This document shows positions 1 to 7,034 of a stretch of 13,182 nucleotides of DNA, in pieces. Every line of letters starts with the position of its first letter. Position 1 is the stretch's first letter. The stretch is taken from positions 21,676 to 34,857 of the forward strand of contig CAJTPB010000020.1 in NCBI GenBank assembly GCA_910578065.1. Reading direction: 5' to 3'. The stretch is from an uncultured Christensenella sp. GTDB taxonomy: Bacteria > Bacillota > Clostridia > Christensenellales > Borkfalkiaceae. Below the pieces are notes generated by a model. That model saw only the letters and a list, made by a program, of their open reading frames with translations. It was not told the origin of the DNA and searched no databases. The position numbers and the translations under genes were made by a program.

Positions 1-90
1 GTTTTCGCGAAAACGCGCCGTCCGAGCGCATGCCGGCGCGCGCGGGATTTCGCCGCGGCGGCGAAGACGAAACATATTTATACTTTTACA
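1..90. other. Unassigned left-edge sequence, GC-rich
   Basis: This stretch is much richer in GC than the following 250 bases and begins with a perfect 14-bp palindrome (GTTTTCGCGAAAAC, 1-14). It precedes an intrinsic terminator, so it may be the 3' end or 3' UTR of a gene that lies mainly outside the window. All three forward frames stay open here and give arginine-rich, low-complexity peptides that I do not recognise. No coding call can be supported. Confidence 0.3.
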
Positions 91-123
91 AAACGCCCGC
101 AATGTGACTTTGCGGGCGTTTTT
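91..123 (+). terminator. Intrinsic terminator of the gene to the left
   Basis: A perfect 11-bp stem (AAACGCCCGCA, 91-101, with TGCGGGCGTTT, 111-121) closes a 9-base loop and runs into a short T tract (TTTTT, 119-123). It insulates the sugar operon from upstream transcription. The stem is A-rich on its left flank, so it could also act weakly on the minus strand. Confidence 0.85.
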
Positions 124-345
124 AACAAAAAATGTTGACCGTGCGGGTGTTTCCGACAGATGACAAAATAAATTCGCTTTTTTTCGCTCTCCGACCGAAA
201 TTCGGGCGGGGATTTTTGCGCGTAAAGGGGAAACTCGTCGAAAACTGAAAACTCGAATTGTCGTAAAATATCATAATTTAATGCAATTACCCAAAAATTT
301 ATAAAAAAAAGATTAAAAATTCACAAAAAAAATTAAAAAAATACA
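124..345. other. Intergenic region upstream of the sugar operon
   Basis: No gene, RNA or repeat is recognisable here. Two details are visible. One is a small inverted repeat, CCGAA-A-TTCGG, near 196-206. The other is a strongly A/T-rich block from about 255 to 345, directly upstream of the operon promoter and of the kind that can serve as an UP element. No classical cre (CcpA) site was found by eye. Confidence 0.5.
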
Positions 346-374
346 TTGACAAAGAAAAATTTGTGTGATATAGT
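346..374 (+). promoter_or_regulatory. Main promoter of the sugar-uptake operon
   Basis: A perfect -35 box TTGACA (346-351) is separated by exactly 17 bases from a -10 box TATAGT (369-374), which fits a housekeeping sigma-A promoter. It is preceded by a long A/T-rich tract. Transcription should start near 381, giving a leader of about 270 bases before the binding-protein gene. The spacer contains TTTGTGTGATAT, which resembles elements upstream of two other genes here and may be a regulator site. Confidence 0.85.
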
Positions 375-380
375 ATTTGC

Positions 381-652
381 AGTACAAGAAATGACGATTG
401 GGGGAAAGTCATGGAAGGAAAGCATTCGTACAATTTTGCGCTCTTTTTGCGTTTTTAAGCAAAAAGAAAGGTGATTTGTTGCGGGTGTTTTTTTCTTGTC
501 CGATGGAATTTCGGTAGTCGTGATTTCTGTTCGGGAAAATACAAAAAGCGGAAGGCGCGGGTTTGTCTCCCCCAAAGGCAGAACTGCGAATTTTGCGGAA
601 TGGTTTTTTCGAACGGTACGGAAGAATAAACAAAATTATAAGAGGTAAAAGA
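381..652 (+). promoter_or_regulatory. Long untranslated leader of the binding-protein mRNA
   Basis: About 270 bases separate the predicted transcription start from the ATG of the binding protein. The leader contains a possible 15-codon reading frame (411-458) and a 9-bp hairpin, TCTTTTTGC (442-450) with GCAAAAAGA (459-467), whose loop includes that frame's stop codon. No T tract follows the hairpin, so it is not an intrinsic terminator. I recognise no known riboswitch fold. The length alone suggests a regulatory or stabilising role, which is inference. Confidence 0.4.
411..458 (+). CDS. Possible 15-residue leader peptide
   Basis: The frame reads MEGKHSYNFALFLRF and then TAA. A G-rich stretch (GGGGGA, 400-405) sits 5 bases before the ATG and could bind ribosomes, although it is not a strong Shine-Dalgarno match. 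The last codons and the stop lie in the left arm and loop of the 442-467 hairpin, an arrangement in which translation could affect RNA folding. The frame is short, has no codon run pointing to a specific amino acid and could be chance. Confidence 0.2.
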   Translation: MEGKHSYNFALFLRF

Positions 653-3145
653 ATGAAGAAGAAAAAAGTCTTAAAAAACGCTTCTCTCGTTGCTCTTTCC
701 ACGGTGATGTTGTGCGGAACGGCGGTCGCGTTTGCCGGCTGCGGAGGAGACAGCAATTTGACGCTTTCCGTTAGTATCTTCTGTAACGATTCGGATGCGG
801 CAACCAACGAAGCGATCTGTATCAACTGGGCAAAGGGATATACCCAAAAGCTCATTTCGGAAGGCACCTTGGAAGAGGGCAAAGAAATCAAAATCGATTT
901 CACGTCGAACAGCAATACGGATACGTATTTCGACGAACTGCAAAGACAAATTGCAAGTAACAACGCGCCCGACGTATTTTACGTTTCTCCCAAGTATGTA
1001 AAGGTGTGGAAGTCGCTCGGCCGTATTCTCGACTTGACCGAGTATTTCGAAAAAACGCAGGAAACGGCGGATACTCTTTCCGACATTTGGGAAGATTCCC
1101 TCGGCTTCTACGGCTATTCGGACGAAGCGGGTTATACGCAGGGCGAAAGAATCACGTACGACGCAACGGCGGGCGTATTTAAAACTTCCTCGGGTAAAAC
1201 CGCGGGGCTTTACGGGCTTCCCAAAGACTATTCTAACTTCGGACTTGGATTCAACAATAAATTTTTCAGCCAAAAAATGCGTACGGAATACACGACGAGA
1301 AGGGCGACGGAAGAGCGCAGCGTAAAAGGGGCGGAATACAACACCGCAACCATCAATTCGCGCGGCGCGGGCGACGGCGGCGTAATCACCTATGCGGTAG
1401 ACGGCGACGGATTCCGCGCGGGCGACGACGCGCCGATCATCAACATCGGCATTCCGACAACGTATAAACCTTATAATTTTTACAGCTTTGCAGACTACAA
1501 TGCGGCGGTAGCGGGCGGCGATCCCATGGCGCTTTCGGTAGAACGCTTTACCAACGGGCAAGGGTATACGGTCACCATTCCCGGATTCCCCGGCGATACG
1601 TTCGAAATGCCTGCAAACGCGCAGGCGGAAGGCGCGGTGTACGATAAAACGATCGGTCACGTAACCTACACCTATGCGGAATACGGCGCGCTGACTTGGG
1701 CGTTGACCTATTATTTGAATACGTTTGCGTGGGATAACAATCAAACGGATCCGCTCAAAGGGCAAGGCGGCTCGATCACGGCAACGGGAACGTGGCAGAA
1801 CGTTTACGGAAACGACCAATACGACGGCGTTTTGTATTTGCTTCCTTGGCTTGCGGGGAACGACGCGGACTATATCGACCGCTCTTCCAAAAAGGTCGTA
1901 AACGGCAGCGACTCGAAGGTGATCGGAACGAATGCGGAAGACGTTTTGAAATTGAACATTACCGGCAACATGGAAACGCGCAAGATCCAATACGGTCTTA
2001 ACAGCGAAAACTTTATCGAAACGTACGGCGCGTTCCTTGCATACGGTTCCGACTGGAACGGCAACTCGAACAACGCGGGCGATACGAAGAATACCAAATC
2101 TTCCGGTTGGGATTTGTTCTGCTCCGGCTCGCTTGTGTTCTACGGCGCGGGTACTTGGGATGCGGCGACCAGAAACCAGTCCGACTATAAATATCTGCAA
2201 TTCCGCAACATGCCCGAGCCCGTGGGCGAAAAATATGCGCTCTATTCGGAAATCAAAGATGCGAATTACAGCGCCACTTTAAAAGAATACGGCGAAAAGA
2301 AAGTTTATAGTCAAGATAAGATCAACGAGCATCTTGCGCTCCGCCAGGATAAATGGGGCGCGCGTATGGACTCCGTCGGTTACGGCGTAAATTCCGAACT
2401 GAAAACTTTGGAAGGCGACGAGGCTTGGAAGGCTGCGGGCGCGGCGGCTCTCGTAATGGATTTGACCATTAACAAAGACGTACAAAAAACGCTTACCTAT
2501 TCGGGCGCGCAGTTGCCTAACTTCAAATCGCAGTGCGTCGACTTTTTGAACTATCAGAAAGAAGGGTATCAAACGACGGGCGCGTTCAGCGATATGATCA
2601 CGCCGGACGGCAACGCCGCAGGCGAAAAGGTATGGGACGAATATTACAACGTAGCGCGCGCGCTTTATGATGCGGCGAAGGGCGGCGACCAGCAAAGCAT
2701 TCAAGCTTGGATGGAAGCAAATGCTGCGGGCAAGAGCTTCGATCCCGCATTCGCTTCCGACGCGGTAGACTCGGTGGAAAATTTGGCGTACGCAATGAAA
2801 GTGCTTCGCATGACGACGTATACGTATGCAGACCGCGATCTTTCCCTTAGAATGCAGACGGGGCTTAACGCGGTAAGAGATTCCTCTATGTACACGTACG
2901 AAAGCAAGTGGCTTGCTCAACTCGAAGGGCGCGGAACGACGTATATCATGGCATATTTGAACCAGACGCCGTTAGAAGGAAAGCTGTTGGAAAACTTCGA
3001 CCAAACGATTGTACGCGATCCCAATACGGAAAACCCGACAAGCGGATTCGGAACGCCGCAGTGGTTCTGCTTGGTAAGAGCGGGCAGAGCGCAGAAGATT
3101 TTGAACGAATCGATCGAGCACGAAAACGCTGCACTCGGTATTTAA
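653..3145 (+). CDS. ABC transporter sugar-binding lipoprotein (very large)
   Basis: Extracellular solute-binding protein, predicted to capture oligosaccharides at the cell surface and deliver them to the two permeases encoded next. The 830-residue product starts with a basic stretch (MKKKK), a hydrophobic segment (about 10-28) and a lipobox-like FAGC with Cys30 as lipid anchor, so it is a membrane-tethered lipoprotein. Family 1 features are the early strand-helix region with FDELQRQIASNNAPDVFYVS (about residues 94-113) and a typical aromatic GAGTW segment in the middle (about 515). ATG 653 was chosen because AGAGG (641-645) lies upstream and the signal peptide begins there. An in-frame TTG at 563 would add 30 residues ahead of the signal and is unlikely. 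Most relatives have 400-550 residues, so about 300 extra residues are present. The substrate is inferred only from the neighbouring GH43 genes. Confidence 0.85.
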   Translation: MKKKKVLKNASLVALSTVMLCGTAVAFAGCGGDSNLTLSVSIFCNDSDAATNEAICINWAKGYTQKLISEGTLEEGKEIKIDFTSNSNTDTYFDELQRQIASNNAPDVFYVSPKYVKVWKSLGRILDLTEYFEKTQETADTLSDIWEDSLGFYGYSDEAGYTQGERITYDATAGVFKTSSGKTAGLYGLPKDYSNFGLGFNNKFFSQKMRTEYTTRRATEERSVKGAEYNTATINSRGAGDGGVITYAVDGDGFRAGDDAPIINIGIPTTYKPYNFYSFADYNAAVAGGDPMALSVERFTNGQGYTVTIPGFPGDTFEMPANAQAEGAVYDKTIGHVTYTYAEYGALTWALTYYLNTFAWDNNQTDPLKGQGGSITATGTWQNVYGNDQYDGVLYLLPWLAGNDADYIDRSSKKVVNGSDSKVIGTNAEDVLKLNITGNMETRKIQYGLNSENFIETYGAFLAYGSDWNGNSNNAGDTKNTKSSGWDLFCSGSLVFYGAGTWDAATRNQSDYKYLQFRNMPEPVGEKYALYSEIKDANYSATLKEYGEKKVYSQDKINEHLALRQDKWGARMDSVGYGVNSELKTLEGDEAWKAAGAAALVMDLTINKDVQKTLTYSGAQLPNFKSQCVDFLNYQKEGYQTTGAFSDMITPDGNAAGEKVWDEYYNVARALYDAAKGGDQQSIQAWMEANAAGKSFDPAFASDAVDSVENLAYAMKVLRMTTYTYADRDLSLRMQTGLNAVRDSSMYTYESKWLAQLEGRGTTYIMAYLNQTPLEGKLLENFDQTIVRDPNTENPTSGFGTPQWFCLVRAGRAQKILNESIEHENAALGI

Positions 3146-3157
3146 AAAAAGCTGAAA

Positions 3158-3200
3158 CGGTATCCCGCATAGTTTTAAAAGAACTATGCGGGCGATACCG
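3158..3200 (+). other. Strong intercistronic hairpin after the binding-protein gene
   Basis: The left arm (3158-3174, starting CGGTATCC and ending ATAGTT) pairs with the right arm (3182-3200). It forms 17 base pairs, with a two-base bulge on the right and a 7-base loop. No T tract follows (the next bases are CAATATTAGG), so it should not stop transcription efficiently. It begins 13 bases after the binding-protein stop codon and ends about 18 bases before the permease ribosome binding site. Such hairpins commonly protect the upstream message and let the binding protein accumulate above the permeases, as in malE-malF. That role is inferred here. Confidence 0.75.
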
Positions 3201-3229
3201 CAATATTAGGAAGAATGAAGGAGGGAGAT

Positions 3230-4327
3230 ATGATGGAAGAAGTTACTTCGGAAGTAGTGGAAATTCCCGTAGACTCCGCCGCTGTTACGGAAGAATCGGT
3301 TCCGCCCAAAAAAAAGCGGAAACCCATCAACCAACAAAAATTGCAGGATAACCTTTGGGGCTGGGCGTTTTGTATCCCGTTGATCGTAGGTACGGTTTGG
3401 TTTGTTTACATAGCCTTTATTATGGCGCTCATGCTTTCGTTCACCAACTATACGCTGAACAAAGGCTCGATGTTGGAATTCCTCGGCAATTTCTCGGATA
3501 ATATTTATCCGGGCGGCGCGTTCTATTGGTATAAACAGGTATTTACGCATCAAACGACAACCGACTACCCCATGAACGAGGCGGGCGCGTATTTATTTAA
3601 CACCGTATTTTATATGATAGGCATTCCTATCGGCATGGTGCTTTCCATGTTCTTCGCGGTTTGTATGTCGCGCGACATCAAAGGGGGCAACGTATTCAGA
3701 GTGCTGTACTACCTGCCGTGCGTTGCAAGCACCATTTCGGTTGTTTATACGTTTAAAATTTTATTCGAATCGGAAGGGGTCATCAACCAGTTGTTCGGGT
3801 TGGATTTCAACTGGCTGAACCTTACGGGTAATGCCGCGGCAACGTGGAACTCGCTAAACGGAACGAATGCCGCCGGCGCGTTTATGAACGACCCGTATTG
3901 GTGCCAAGGATTGTTCCAAAAAATGGTTATTATAATTATGTCCGTTTGGAAGGGCTTAGGCGGTACGATCATCTTGTACGTTGCGGGTCTTTCGGGCGTG
4001 AACATGGCAACGAAAGAAGCGGCGCAGATCGACGGCGCGAACGGCTGGCAGATTTTCTGGAAGGTCACCATGCCCGATCTGTATCCCGTAATTTTCTACA
4101 ACATCGTAACGGCGGTCATCGGCGGCATGCAGATTTATATGGAACCGGTACTGTTGTTTAAAGAAAATTACATGACTTCCGGTTACGTGTCGTTGATTTG
4201 GGTTTACGGCTTAAACGGACTAAGCGCAAGTCAAGCGCGCGGCGCCGCTTACGGTATGGTGCTCGCGGTCATCATTTTTGCGCTTACCATGTTCCAGTTC
4301 TGGCTGGATTCGAGGAATAAGGACTAA
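3230..4327 (+). CDS. ABC sugar transporter permease, MalF/UgpA type
   Basis: One of two membrane subunits of a CUT1-type importer, expected to pair with the next gene product. The 365-residue protein has a charged cytoplasmic N-terminus with PPKKKRK (about 25-31) and then about six hydrophobic membrane segments (about 47-71, 122-145, 157-178, 231-254, 286-306 and 340-358). The conserved EAA loop that contacts the ATPase is clear: EAAQIDGA at 263-270, running to MP at 281-282. The start is chosen by AGGAGG (3219-3224). ATG 3230 (5-base spacing) and ATG 3233 (8-base spacing) are both plausible. ATG 3215 overlaps the ribosome binding site and is rejected. The polar stretch between membrane segments (about 190-225) is longer than in minimal homologues. 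AraP of Bacillus subtilis is the functional analogue suggested by context, not proven. Confidence 0.9.
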   Translation: MMEEVTSEVVEIPVDSAAVTEESVPPKKKRKPINQQKLQDNLWGWAFCIPLIVGTVWFVYIAFIMALMLSFTNYTLNKGSMLEFLGNFSDNIYPGGAFYWYKQVFTHQTTTDYPMNEAGAYLFNTVFYMIGIPIGMVLSMFFAVCMSRDIKGGNVFRVLYYLPCVASTISVVYTFKILFESEGVINQLFGLDFNWLNLTGNAAATWNSLNGTNAAGAFMNDPYWCQGLFQKMVIIIMSVWKGLGGTIILYVAGLSGVNMATKEAAQIDGANGWQIFWKVTMPDLYPVIFYNIVTAVIGGMQIYMEPVLLFKENYMTSGYVSLIWVYGLNGLSASQARGAAYGMVLAVIIFALTMFQFWLDSRNKD

Positions 4328-4338
4328 GGGGGGCAAAT

Positions 4339-5373
4339 ATGGAAAACAATGAAAATTTGAACGTTGCAACTCCCCAAGAAGAAAGTTATTCCCCCATTCG
4401 TTACGGCTTGGGCGCGATCCTCGCTTTTTTCGGCTTTTCTTCCAAAACGCACCGCGCAAGTAAAAAGCGCGCAAAGTTAGTGGGCGATATTTTTACCTAT
4501 GCGGTGTTGTTGTTCGGTTCGTTTTTAATGGTGTATCCGTTCTGGTGGATGGTCGCAGGCTCGTTCGCGCTTACAAACATTACGGGTACGGGCAACGCGA
4601 TTTTAAATCGCATGGTTTGGTGGCCGTCTATTTCTACGTTCAATACGGAATTGAACGCGGCTGGCGGATTCCGCAACTATGCGGAAGTGTTTAATCGGGC
4701 GTTCCCGCGTATCGCAAAAGGATTTACGTTCTGGCGCGCGTTAGGCAACAACTTGCTCTATTCCATCGTACCCGTTGTGATCGGCGTTATCACTTCCGCT
4801 TCCGCGGCGTTCTCGTTCGCGAAAATCCAATGGATCGGCAGAAACGCAGTGTTCTACTTCCTGCTGGCGGCGATCATGGTTCCCGGTCCTTCCATCATGG
4901 TATCGCAGTTCGTTATGTACGATAACATGGGTTGGAGAAACAACGGCTTGGTGCTTATTATTCCCGGTATGTTCGGGTCGATCATGACGGCATTCTTTAT
5001 ACGGCAATTCCTGTTCGGGCTACCCACCTCTATTATCGAGGCGGCGAAAATCGACGGCGCGGGATATTTCAGAATTTTCTGCGGGTTCATTTTGCCGTTG
5101 GCGATGCCCGCGATTATGGCGCAAGGGATTCTTTCCTTCATGGGTTGCTGGAATAACTACATGGGCTCGTTCATTATGATTCCGAAAGGTCCTTCGATTA
5201 ACCTGCCCCATGCGATCGCCTTGATGGAAGACGGCGGCAGCGGCGCGTACTCGGGCGACTTCGGCGTAGTTATTGCCGCTTCGGTTGTTTGTATCTTGCC
5301 CGTTATGATCTTGTTTGCTTGCTTCCAAAACTTGATCATCGGCTCGCTGATGTTGACGGGTTCCAAAGAGTAA
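4339..5373 (+). CDS. ABC sugar transporter permease, MalG/UgpE type
   Basis: Second membrane subunit of the importer, translated from a G-rich site (AAGGGGGG, 4326-4333) 11 bases after the first permease gene, so the two are almost certainly translationally linked. The 344-residue protein has a polar N-terminal tail of about 45 residues and then six hydrophobic segments (about 50-75, 137-160, 170-191, 203-222, 255-275 and 308-335). The EAA loop EAAKIDGA at 234-241, followed by LPLAMPA, is the ATPase docking site and is typical of MalG-type subunits. No ATP-binding protein is encoded nearby. By analogy with CUT1 systems served by MsmX or UgpC, the motor subunit probably comes from elsewhere in the genome. 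Confidence 0.9.
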   Translation: MENNENLNVATPQEESYSPIRYGLGAILAFFGFSSKTHRASKKRAKLVGDIFTYAVLLFGSFLMVYPFWWMVAGSFALTNITGTGNAILNRMVWWPSISTFNTELNAAGGFRNYAEVFNRAFPRIAKGFTFWRALGNNLLYSIVPVVIGVITSASAAFSFAKIQWIGRNAVFYFLLAAIMVPGPSIMVSQFVMYDNMGWRNNGLVLIIPGMFGSIMTAFFIRQFLFGLPTSIIEAAKIDGAGYFRIFCGFILPLAMPAIMAQGILSFMGCWNNYMGSFIMIPKGPSINLPHAIALMEDGGSGAYSGDFGVVIAASVVCILPVMILFACFQNLIIGSLMLTGSKE

Positions 5374-5442
5374 GAGGCAAGCGGTCGGTTTGTTCTTTGC
5401 GCCGCAAGCAAAAGGGTGCAGAGATCGCGCAGTAAGATTTCG

Positions 5443-5463
5443 TTCACAAACGCAATTTGTGAA
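5443..5463 (+). promoter_or_regulatory. Inverted repeat, possible regulator site or hairpin
   Basis: Perfect 8-bp arms TTCACAAA (5443-5450) and TTTGTGAA (5456-5463) flank five bases. The right arm runs into a Shine-Dalgarno sequence (AAAGGAG, 5462-5468). It could act as a DNA operator, because TTTGTG also occurs in the two other control regions of this locus. It could equally act as an RNA hairpin modulating the ribosome binding site beside it. Confidence 0.4.
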
Positions 5464-5491
5464 AGGAGCCTTCCTTATGCAATTCAGAAAG

Positions 5492-5521
5492 AAACGGGGC
5501 GGCTTCCGCTCCGTTTTTCTT
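5492..5521 (+). terminator. Intrinsic terminator or attenuator before the exported GH43
   Basis: An 11-bp stem (5492-5502 with 5506-5516, one G-T wobble) with a CTT triloop is followed by a T-rich run (TTTTTCTT, 5514-5521), which is a standard intrinsic terminator. Only 42 bases separate it from the GH43 start codon, too few for an obvious new promoter. Read-through or conditional termination is therefore the simplest way to express the downstream genes. A Shine-Dalgarno and ATG at 5477 lie just ahead of it and open a frame that passes through the stem into GH43. Confidence 0.75.
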
Positions 5522-5563
5522 AAACGTTATAAAGCGCCCCGCAAGGGGAAAGGAGATATTTAC

Positions 5564-7012
5564 ATGAAAAAGAGTTTGCCCGTAATTACGGGGTTGTTAT
5601 GCGCGGCGTGCGTCGTCGGCTTGTTCGGGTGCGGAAAAACGGAGCCCGTTAAATGGACGGATCAAGACGAATGGCTGAACAAGGAAGCGGCGATCCCTTC
5701 CGAAGCGTACGCGCTGCCCCAGTCGATGCCGAACTACGGTAGCGCGGCAGTGCATGATCCTTCGGTGTTTCACGATGCCGCAAGCGGAAAGTATTACGCG
5801 TTCGGCTCGCACTTTGCAGTCGCTTCTTCGGAAGATCTTATTTCGTGGCAGCAGGAAAACCGCGACGGCGACACGACGAAATTGTTCGGCACCGCGCAGT
5901 GGCGCACCGTGCTTGCGGAAGCGGATAAGCACGCGGGCGGGCACGAAAACGTATGGGCGCCCGACGTGGAAAAAATCGGCGATACGTACTATTTGTACTA
6001 TTCGCTTACTTCGGGATTCGGCAGCAACAAGTCGATTATCGGCAGGGTGGAATCGGACAACGTAATGGGACCTTATTCCAACGAAAAGGTGATCGTAAAA
6101 ACGAACGGCAAGAGCAACGAGCCGAACGCGATCGACCCCGAATTATTTTACGATAAAGACGGCGGACTGTGGATGGTTTACGGTTCGTTCTATTCGGGCA
6201 TTTATATCAAAGAGCTGTATAACGAAGGGGAAAACGTAGGGCTTCCCAAAGAGGACGGCACGGGCAAACTGTTGTGGAAGGGTTCTTCGGGCGGCGTAGA
6301 AGGTCCGTTCGTATTCTACAACGCAACTACGGAATATTACTATTTGATGACGAGCGACGGCAGCCTGCGCCGCGACGACGGATTTGCCGATTACAACATG
6401 CGCGTTGCGCGCAGTAAAAATCCCGACGGGCCTTATACCGATATTACGGGGGCGGACGTTTCCGCAAGGTACGGCGGCGGCAATAAACTGGCGGGCAACT
6501 ATCAGTTTTCGGGCAGCACGGGCTACGGCGCGATGGGGCATAACTCGGTTACGAAAAAAGACGGCAAATATTTTGTCGTGTACCATGCGCGCACCCGCGA
6601 AGCGGGCGACAAAGTTTCGCTCGGGCATCGGCTGCAAGTAAACCAGCTGTTCTTTAACGAGGAGGGCTGGCCGGTGCTTTCTCCCAACCGCTATGCAGGG
6701 GAATCGGCGGGGCTGATCACCGCAGCGCAGGCGGCGGGCGATTACGATATCGTCGTGCATACCGCGGGCAACGACGTAACGTTTGCAAGCTCGATGCGAT
6801 ATACGCTTGCGGCAGACGGAAAAATCAAAAATGCGGGCGTCGACGCCGGCAGCTGGACGGTAAAGCAAGATTATTACGTAGAAATCACGCTCGATAACGT
6901 TGTGTACAAAGGGGTCATGGCGCCCGCATGGAACAGTTATTCCAACAAGGCGGCGCTGTGCATGACGGCGACTTCGGCGGCGGGCAGAAGCCTTTGGGTA
7001 AACGGAATTTAA
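5564..7012 (+). CDS. Exported GH43 lipoprotein, endo-1,5-alpha-L-arabinanase-like
   Basis: Glycoside hydrolase of family 43, predicted to cut arabinan outside the cell while anchored to the membrane. The 482-residue product has a signal peptide with lipobox LFGC (Cys23). A five-bladed propeller follows with the three expected acidic residues: base Asp65 in VHDPS, modulator Asp191 in AIDPE and acid Glu246 in GGVEGPF. GHNSV (His326) matches the metal-binding histidine region of endo-arabinanases such as AbnA and Abn2. The GWPVLSPNRYAGE segment (368-380) leads into a C-terminal beta domain (about 385-482) like that of extracellular arabinanases. ATG 5564 has AGGAG (5551-5555) at 8 bases. An in-frame ATG at 5477 with its own AAAGGAG would add 29 very basic residues ahead of the signal. 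An arabinofuranosidase or xylan-related activity cannot be excluded. Confidence 0.87.
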   Translation: MKKSLPVITGLLCAACVVGLFGCGKTEPVKWTDQDEWLNKEAAIPSEAYALPQSMPNYGSAAVHDPSVFHDAASGKYYAFGSHFAVASSEDLISWQQENRDGDTTKLFGTAQWRTVLAEADKHAGGHENVWAPDVEKIGDTYYLYYSLTSGFGSNKSIIGRVESDNVMGPYSNEKVIVKTNGKSNEPNAIDPELFYDKDGGLWMVYGSFYSGIYIKELYNEGENVGLPKEDGTGKLLWKGSSGGVEGPFVFYNATTEYYYLMTSDGSLRRDDGFADYNMRVARSKNPDGPYTDITGADVSARYGGGNKLAGNYQFSGSTGYGAMGHNSVTKKDGKYFVVYHARTREAGDKVSLGHRLQVNQLFFNEEGWPVLSPNRYAGESAGLITAAQAAGDYDIVVHTAGNDVTFASSMRYTLAADGKIKNAGVDAGSWTVKQDYYVEITLDNVVYKGVMAPAWNSYSNKAALCMTATSAAGRSLWVNGI

Positions 7013-7034
7013 CCGTTCGGTCGGAGGGGATGAA

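Noticed and set aside
442..467. Hairpin in the leader read as an intrinsic terminator
   Set aside because: The stem is mostly A/T and is followed by AAGGTGATTTG, with no T tract directly after it.
563..652. N-terminal extension of the binding protein from TTG 563
   Set aside because: It would bury the lipoprotein signal 30 residues inside, and the ATG at 653 has a ribosome binding site.
671..2200. Long open frame on the minus strand (about 509 codons)
   Set aside because: It is antisense to the binding-protein gene, rich in Arg, Val and Ile in a way typical of a mirror frame, with no ribosome binding site and no recognisable domain.
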